In this document: piece by piece, positions 57,506-64,000 of the stretch | Layout: every line of letters starts with the position of its first letter | Position numbering within the stretch: the first letter of the stretch is position 1 | Source of the DNA: Floccularia luteovirens | Lineage: Eukaryota; Basidiomycota; Agaricomycetes; Agaricales; Squamanitaceae | NCBI GenBank assembly: GCA_009739215.1 | Contig: VSJF01000004.1 | Span: 434,001 to 498,000 of the forward strand | Length of the DNA: 64,000 bases | Direction: 5' to 3' | Made by a program: the position numbers and the translations under genes | The notes under the pieces: model-generated | Told to the model about the DNA's origin: nothing | Database searches by the model: none | What the model saw: the letters and a program-made list of their open reading frames with translations, nothing else

Positions 57506-58807
57506 ATGGCACCAATCAAAACAGTGAGTTCTTCTGTCCCGAATAATACCTCTTATCTTGACAGATAATTTCAGCAATGGACACGTCTCATCCGCTTTGT
57601 CGCCGCAGAGACACAGCGTATACATATAGGGCAGCCAGTTGACTCCAATCTTGACGGTATGTATTCCTTTATTTTGGGGACTTTTTTCCAATCTTATCTT
57701 TCATTTGTTTTTAGTTGGTTTGGCTGCTCGTCAGGGACAAACAATTAAAGCTTACGAAATCGTGGGGTCTGCCCTTGACCCCTCCGCACAAGTCACAAAT
57801 ACCGTATTGACAGTTGGCACACTGCTAAGTCCTCTATCGAATGAGGAAATCAAAGTTGTTAGATGCCTTGGCTTGAATTATGCTGACCACGCTGTAAGTT
57901 CATGTGTCAAGTCATTTACTTAAACCTTACCCCCTTTTGCTTTCGTAACAGGCAGAAGCTAATCTAGCTGCACCTGCGTATGTATTTGGCATGCAAGTAA
58001 TTTCATAAAATGGAAAATGATCATAACTTTGTTCAGTTTCCCCATTCTCTTCTACAAGCCTTTGACTTCGCTTCTTGGACCGACGGGAACAATTGTCATA
58101 CCTCGTGCTGCCCAGCCGCCTAAAGAACATCTGCCTGATTATGAGGTCGAGCTTGTTATTGTGATTGGAAAGGCTGCGAAGAACGTCTCAGAAGCCGACG
58201 CTCTTGACTATGTCCTCGGATATACCGGTGCGAATGATGTAAGTTAGAGTCTCCTTTGGCACAGCATGGGCATCTTGAATGTTCTATAAAATCTAGGTTT
58301 CGTTCCGCAAGCACCAGATGGCTGTGTCGCAATGGGGATTTTCCAAGAGTTTCGGTATGTATATAGCTTTATTTATCCTAACATTGACTGAATAAGCTCC
58401 TGACAGATAACACCAACCCTCTTGGACCCTGCCTTGTTAGCAATAGTGCTATTCCTGACCCCCAGAAAGTTCCTCTGAAATGCACACTTAATGGGCAACT
58501 GTTGCAAGATGGATCTACAGCGTGAGTTACTTTACTTCAATAATTTGTCCAACCAATTTCTCATTGAATATTCAGAGATCAAATCTTCAATGTCCGCCAG
58601 ACCATTGCTTTCCTCTCTCAGGGCACTACTCTCGAGCCTGGTACAATCATCCTCACAGGAACACCTAAGGGAGTTGGTTCTATGAAGAAACCCCCCGTGT
58701 ATCTCCAGAATGGGGACACAGTTTCTGTATGGGTTGGTAATGGCATAGGTTCGCTTGTGAATGATGTAAAGGAGTGTGGCGGTGGCACAGTCCGTTCTAA
58801 ATTGTAG
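57506..58807 (+). CDS. fumarylacetoacetate hydrolase (FAH) family protein
   Basis: C-C bond hydrolase or decarboxylase fold. Exons join as MAPIKT, QWTRLIRFVAAETQRIHIGQ with PVDSNLD, VGLAARQGQTIKAYEIVGSA, VRCLGLNYADHA, AEANLAAP, FPILFYKPLTSLLGPTGTIV, IPRAAQPPKEHLPDYEVELV, DALDYVLGYTGANDV, SFRKHQMAVSQWGFSKSF, DNTNPLGPCLV and FNVRQTIAFLSQGTTLEPGT with IILTGTPKGVG. The metal ligands of the family are visible: DYEVELVIVIG supplies the Glu pair, and the GANDVSFR and TGTPKGVG segments follow. It resembles the FAHD2/acylpyruvase-like branch rather than tyrosine-pathway fumarylacetoacetase. About 300 residues, seven or more introns. Substrate unknown; the adjacent aldehyde dehydrogenase suggests a joint catabolic role (inference). 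Confidence 0.87.
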
Positions 58808-59002
58808 TTGTATATCCATTATGTACTTACAGAAGGAGATGAAAGCTGAGACGTTCAATAAAAATAACAACAATACTTATTCATCAATCAGGATAATGCA
58901 TATGGATCATGGAAAGCAGTAGAAAAGTACATATACAATGGGTAAACACAGCTCCATTTGAGATTTACTACAATTTCATCTTGCTGTTACGGTCCCGAGT
59001 CA

Positions 59003-61289
59003 TTAAGCAACACCCAATCCACCAAATACGATCAGTTTGTCGTTCATGTACTCCTGGATTCCATGAGAGCCTTCCCTTCCCAATCCACTCTCTTTAACAC
59101 CACCGAAGGGAATGGTGGCTTGACTGATCGCTCCGGTGTTGACGCCTACCATGCCTACCTCAAGCCGTTCTGCAACCCTGAATACGCGCCCAACATCTCG
59201 CGAGAAAAAGTATCCAGCAAGCCCCATGTCAGTATTGTTCGCCAGGCGAATAACTTCCTCCTCGGTTTCAAATTTACATAAAGCAGCCAACGGCCCAAAG
59301 GTTTCTTCATCATTGACTAACGCGTTTGGTGGAACGTCACTCAACACAGTAGGTGTAAAGAAAGTTGTATTTGGGACGGGTTTTCCTCCAATAAGGACTT
59401 GAGCTCCTTTCGACAATGCATCCTCTACGTGCCGGGTCACCTTTTCAACAGCTCGGCCGTGTATCAAGGGGCCATGTGTCCTATAAAACACCAAAGATCA
59501 AATATGGGAAACAACACATTCATTAATTTTTACGTACGTTCCCTCCTCGAGACCATTGCCAACCTTGAAAGTAGCCACTCGTTCGGCTAGACGCGAGGCA
59601 AATTCCGCATAAATGGAGGAATGCACGTAAATTCGATTTGCGCAGATACAGGTCTGGCCACTGCTACGGAACTTGCAGAATATAGCGCCTATTTTTTAAG
59701 GTTTAGAACAAAGGAAAATAAAAAAGCAAAGAGTTCTGAACCTTCAACTGCTTGGTTCAAATCGGCATCATCAAATACAATGAATGGAGCATTTCCACCG
59801 GCTTCTATTGTAACTCTAGAACTCTCGTTAATTAAATGGTTGTGTCTTTGGGGGACTTGGCTCACTTTTTGAGTGTCGAAGATGCTAAACCATAAAGCAG
59901 TTTTGCGACTGGGGTAGATCCAGTGAAAGTAACTTTTTTTACAGCCTTATTTTGGCACATTTCCTTTCCAACTTCAAGCACATTCTTCTGTGTGGTTACG
60001 ACGTTAATCACTCCATCCGGGATCCCGGCCCTTCGGGCGAGCTGTGTGAACTTTTGTAAGTGCATATTAAACAATGAATAGATCTTAAGGCACCTCTGCA
60101 AGGGCCAAGGAAGAAAATGGGGTTTCTGGTGGTGGTTTAATAACAGCCGTGCATCCAGCTGCCAACGCTGCCCCTAATTTTCTGGTGATCATCGCGGATG
60201 GGAAATTCCATGGCGTCAAGATTGATCTGGACACATAATGTTAGTAGAAAACAGATGTTTCAATGCCATAAGTAGACATACACAACACCTAGATGAGATG
60301 CTGTGAGTGAACTGCTACTAGATCTCGATGAGGTTAAACGTACCGATTGGTTGTTTGATTACAAAATTCCGTACGCCAGGTGTTGCAGATGGGATGTGTT
60401 CTAGATTAAACAGAAAATAAGATACTGTTCTATTCGTGTGACAAAAACTAGAATTTGTGCTCACCGCCGTAAGTGCGAACGGCTTCTTCGGCTAGATTGG
60501 AGAATAAGGCAAACTATGACATAGACGAGCCGCAAGTCACCTACCAAACCACTGTCACGAATGGCAAGTGTCAGCAGAAAGAATAAGATGGACTTTATAA
60601 TTAAGGCCGAACCTCGAAGAAGGAGGCGCTGTAGTTGTTTTCGATCTGAAGAAGATTACCAGTTCAACATCAGTTATGAATATTATAAAGGCGAGTGATC
60701 AGCAAAGACCTTTCCATCAGTCAATGATTTCCCATTCTCCAAAGTCTAGTTAAGGGCAGGTCATGATACAATTATGACGTCAGATATCGAAAGGACTAAC
60801 AATCAGCCGACTGAGGTCGTCGTGGTGATCCTTCATCAGGGCAAACATTTTGAGGAGAAGATCATGGCGGTGCTATCAGCGCGTCGTAGAGTATTCCTCG
60901 GGTCAGCAGAAATGAATGAAATGTTGAGTTCGAAAACATACCTTGGCGGTTGTCTTGCTCCACTCAGGAAAGGCTTTACTGGCAGCAGCAATTGCTTCCT
61001 TTGTTTCATCCAATCCCATCTCTGGAACTGTTCCCAGCGTTTCATTGGTTGCAGGGTCTTCACCCTCATCAGAATGCGACTACATAAATGCATGCAGAAT
61101 GTAAAGTCAACATACTGGTAACAATGATTGTGTCTCCACTTTTGGCATCAAGCCATTTTCCGTCGATCAACCCTTGAAATTTTATCAAGCTAGGGTCTTT
61201 GAGTCCAAACTAGATCGCGTATTTTAGATTTGGTAAATTCATTTTGTACTTGACTTGATACGTACGACAGCGGTTTTTGAGCTTGCCAT
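59003..61289 (-). CDS. SSADH: succinate-semialdehyde dehydrogenase-type aldehyde dehydrogenase
   Basis: NAD(P)-dependent oxidation of succinate semialdehyde to succinate (GABA shunt) is the likely reaction. The start is MASSKTAV at 61289, an exon that joins in phase to [20 protein letters not shown]; frames open further upstream do not. Then come [48 protein letters not shown] (Rossmann/TPWNFP), [35 protein letters not shown] (catalytic Glu), [16 protein letters not shown] (catalytic Cys), [18 protein letters not shown] and [19 protein letters not shown]. About ten introns. IEAGGNAP and [10 protein letters not shown] are typical of SSADH/glutarate-semialdehyde dehydrogenases. Divergent from the Zn2Cys6 regulator and convergent with FAH. 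Cytosolic or mitochondrial location cannot be settled. Confidence 0.88.
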
Positions 61290-62098
61290 TCGGTACAACA
61301 AGGATATCCTCTTTGAACGCGATAGTACTCTTGGGCTTTGAGACGAGAGCGTGAGGGTCGTAACGAGACGGTTGAGATACTGTTGGGAGTGCATCCGGGT
61401 ACGTGTGTTTGGTGGTCACCGGATGAGAGTTTGTGGTAATCCAAACCAAACCTAAGGCCGGCTAATAATAGTCTGCGGTCCTTGTGGGGAAATTGTCACT
61501 CAAATTTTTTTTTCTGTTATTATTTCTTCTGAATACCCACGTCAACCGTGACCTGACCAGTCTTGAGTTTGAGCACTGAGCCTTGAAATTGTAAATTCAA
61601 ACAGGGCGAACTGTAAACTGTAAATTGTGAAGAATAGTCGGAGATAGCATAAATCACGTAAGTTCGGATCGTTTGTGATGGTGTTGCACAGCCTCCAGAC
61701 TTCTTTCCCAAGCAAGCGCGCTCAAAAAAAAACTGATGGCTACATACTACTTTTGGCCAGTGCTAATCCTACACTCATTCTTGTGAATTCAGCTCACTTT
61801 TAATTTCAGGAGCCAAAACATTTAAAGGATGACTATTTGAATTCATCTTAGATTGCTTAATTTTTTATAATATGTTACAATCCATGTGTATCACTTTTGA
61901 GCCAAATCCTTGACTTTCCTCCGCGATGAGTAATCGGTGGAACAGTCCCTTACTACAGCTCAATTCCAGCTATCAATTCCATGAATAAACTCTAACGCTT
62001 TGTGTCCTACGCCTCCAACACCTTGTCATCCGGTGCATTTTTATTTCCCATTCCATCTATAAAACGAAGGGGTCCGGCTTGTCCTTAAAGCATACTCC
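61290..62098. promoter_or_regulatory. shared upstream region, ALDH / Zn2Cys6 regulator
   Basis: About 810 bp between divergent starts and no supported gene. Pathway-specific Zn2Cys6 regulators often sit beside a target; control of the ALDH from here is inference. Confidence 0.4.
62058..62064 (+). promoter_or_regulatory. TATA-like box of the Zn2Cys6 gene
   Basis: TATAAAA lies 34 bp before the start codon at 62099. It is the best TATA match seen near a start in this window. The distance implies a very short 5' UTR. Confidence 0.35.
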
Positions 62099-64000
62099 AT
62101 GAAACGTTCGCAAGTGGGTTCCGACGGAACAGCCGGGATTAGGGAAAGCTTGTCAACAAAGAGGACAAAATCCAGTCAGGCATGCTCCTCGTGTCGGCGG
62201 CACAAAACTCGCTGTGAATTGCTTGACGATGTTTCTCTCCCTGGAGCGCTCAAGTGCCATCGGTGTAAAGTCCTCAGCATCGAGTGCTCCTTTGAAACAT
62301 CAGATATCATCCATATCATCCCCAATAAACAGTCGGGCCACAAAGTAGGGGAATCTTCGTCCCTGTCGAGAAGATTGGAGCGCGCCGATGGCTCTCCGTC
62401 ATCGATCTCCTCTCCTTCAGTGCCTCAAGATACCTCACTACACTTGGGAATAACCTCTTCGAGGAGTCTACCACGGCTAAATGCTCGAGATATTATTCCC
62501 TACCCAAATCTCCTGTGGAGCATCATAAATGTGCCTCCCAGCTTTGACTGGACTGTTACACCAATCTTGGCCGTCCAGGAACTTGCAAAATTATCACCAT
62601 CGATTGTATCCTCTCCAGTAACCATCAACCATCAGAGCCACTTGAGAAATATCCTTTCACAGGAACAAATTACTTCGCTTTGTGAGATGTATGTTTTCAT
62701 TCCTGTCACTAATATGCCCTTGCCCTGACCTAATACACTGCCAGTTTTGAGGTACGATATGGACCCTGGATAAACGTGCACATCAACCACAGAGTCGGGA
62801 GTACTCCACTGCTTGATTTAGTACGGTGCACTGTAGCATCGCGACATCTCGACCCCGTTACCCGAACTCGGGTCGGGCCGCATTTATTCAAGCTAACAGA
62901 GGAAGCATCTCTGCAACAAATCTTCAGCCCGATGCCTTCTATGGAATACATCGAGGCACTTCTTATCCTTTCATTGTGGTCCCCCGTTTGTATATCAGCC
63001 CACGGGGATACACGCGATCCTCGATTACTAAATGCTTCGGCAGTCAGTATGGCAATGAATTTACGCCTTGCGCAGGCGTCGTCATTGGAAAATAGTCTAC
63101 GCGATGAAGAAGTAAGAGAAAATGGACTTTCGCGCCCAAAGGCAGCTATGTTATCGGAAACTTCAGAGAAGGCACGATTGGTGAGTAGAGAGTTACAAAT
63201 ACTACAAGCCGACTATAACAAGTATTTTTCTTTAGTGGATGCTTCTGTCAACGGTGGAATCAATGTAAGAATTCGACAACAGTTTCTTGGAATCTTGATG
63301 CTCACATTGAGTAGGCTTTGTCTAGGAACAGGCCGAATGCCTCTGTCAAAGCGGTCTCAACAGGATTATAATATTCTGGATTTATCCACTTTTTCGACAT
63401 ATGAAACCGCCAGCGAAATGCGACTTGGATTAATGGCTAAATTATATGATGCCACTGAAAGTGGATGTGCGTTGCGTCTTCCAGACCATCCAGCATTTCA
63501 GACATTTCATGGAGAAGCATCTCATATCTTGCAAAAGATGGACTGTATCAGGCGCATTATAGCGCCACTACCGGGTTAGTTTTTATGTTATCATACATCA
63601 AGTACTGAGATCGCTGATTTTCCATTAAGTTGTTTCACCATATGACACTTTCCATTTCCAAGTACTCCTCATTCAATATCACGCTTGTAGGCTCCTTGTC
63701 CTCAATCATATTCTTCAAGAATTGCGGCGCCTCTTGGATGGTAGCGAACAAACACGAGATTTACCCGAACACTCTTATAACCAGATCGCAGGCGTCTGGA
63801 TAAGGGATGCTCTTTCGTCTGCGGAGGCCGCTCTAACCTGCACCCTTGGATGGACAGAATACGAGTTGCTTTCCACCATTCCTGATGCCATTTTTGGATT
63901 GATAGGATTTGCAGGAGCATGGCTTGTATTGTTCAATTTTATGTTGTACCAGGTCTATGGTTCTCATACTGAGGGTGCAACCGAGCGCCTTCTCTACATG
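62099..64000 (+). CDS. Zn2Cys6 fungal-specific transcription factor, truncated by window end
   Basis: DNA-binding regulator. The N-terminal zinc cluster reads CSSCRRHKTRCE … CHRCKVLSIEC, i.e. C-X2-C-X6-C-X13-C-X2-C-X6-C, preceded by basic residues. Ser-rich text follows, then a fungal transcription-factor middle-homology-like domain in the next exons (VGPHLFKLTEEASLQQIFSP, YIEALLILSLWSPVCISAHG, ASAVSMAMNLRLAQASSLEN, LPDHPAFQTFHGEASHILQK, FQVLLIQYHACRLLVLNHIL). Introns at about 62690-62745 and 63575-63658. The frame is open to the window edge, so the C-terminus is missing. Zn2Cys6 and the middle-homology region are established; the target genes are not. Confidence 0.88.

Noticed and set aside
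61190..61449. Two open frames upstream proposed as the first exon of the ALDH
   Set aside because: Both join the next exon out of phase. The third frame gives MASSKTAV from 61289 and fits exactly.

Overview
The window reads as nuclear DNA of a filamentous basidiomycete, most likely an Agaricomycete. Nearly all genes are split by short introns (about 45-70 nt, GT..AG), genes lie close together on both strands, and the protein families and their sequence flavour (NOP14, ATR/Rad3, eIF3d with RGG repeats, Dsc2, COA3, SIN-type Cdc14, Zn2Cys6 and GATA regulators) are fungal. I recognise no virus, CRISPR array, tRNA, rRNA or intact transposon.

Layout. 0.6-12.1 kb is a compact housekeeping block: an unknown zinc-knuckle-like protein (-), poly(A) polymerase (-), a membrane-anchored beta-helix protein (-), the Ist3/RBMX2 splicing factor (-) head-to-head with eIF3d (+), and the Dsc2 rhomboid/CUE protein (-). 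12.1-31 kb is gene-poor and holds only an ING-family PHD protein and a GATA factor, plus about 8 kb (22.7-30.7 kb) with no supportable gene. 30.7-51 kb is dense again: an NTF2/SnoaL-like protein (-), NOP14 (+), the large ATR checkpoint kinase (+), Yaf9 (-), a 78-residue COX7/VIIa-like subunit, an unrecognised multi-exon gene (+), and a DsbA-like protein (-) head-to-head with a Csn12/PCID2 PCI protein (+). 52-64 kb holds a secreted cysteine-rich, proline-rich, probably GPI-anchored protein, COA3, the septation protein Cdc14, a fumarylacetoacetate-hydrolase (FAH) family enzyme, a succinate-semialdehyde dehydrogenase-type ALDH and, divergent from it, a Zn2Cys6 transcription factor cut by the window end.

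How genes may work together. COA3 and the COX7-like protein both concern cytochrome oxidase. ING and Yaf9 are chromatin readers of histone acetyltransferase/deacetylase or SWR1 type complexes. NOP14, PAP, Ist3, eIF3d and Csn12/PCID2 span RNA processing, export and translation. FAH, ALDH and the Zn2Cys6 regulator form a candidate small catabolic cluster; that link is inference.

Several gene ends were settled by hand-joining exons: a 5-nt first coding exon for Ist3, both terminal exons of Dsc2, the true start of the ALDH, the first exon of COA3, and all five exons of the COX7-like gene. The most unusual items are the X19 loop of the GATA finger, the COX7-like small gene, an orphan FAH exon-like fragment at 46.4 kb, the unrecognised gene at 46.7-47.9 kb, the 8-kb gene-free block, and the FAH/ALDH/regulator group. 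I found no clearly undescribed molecular system.
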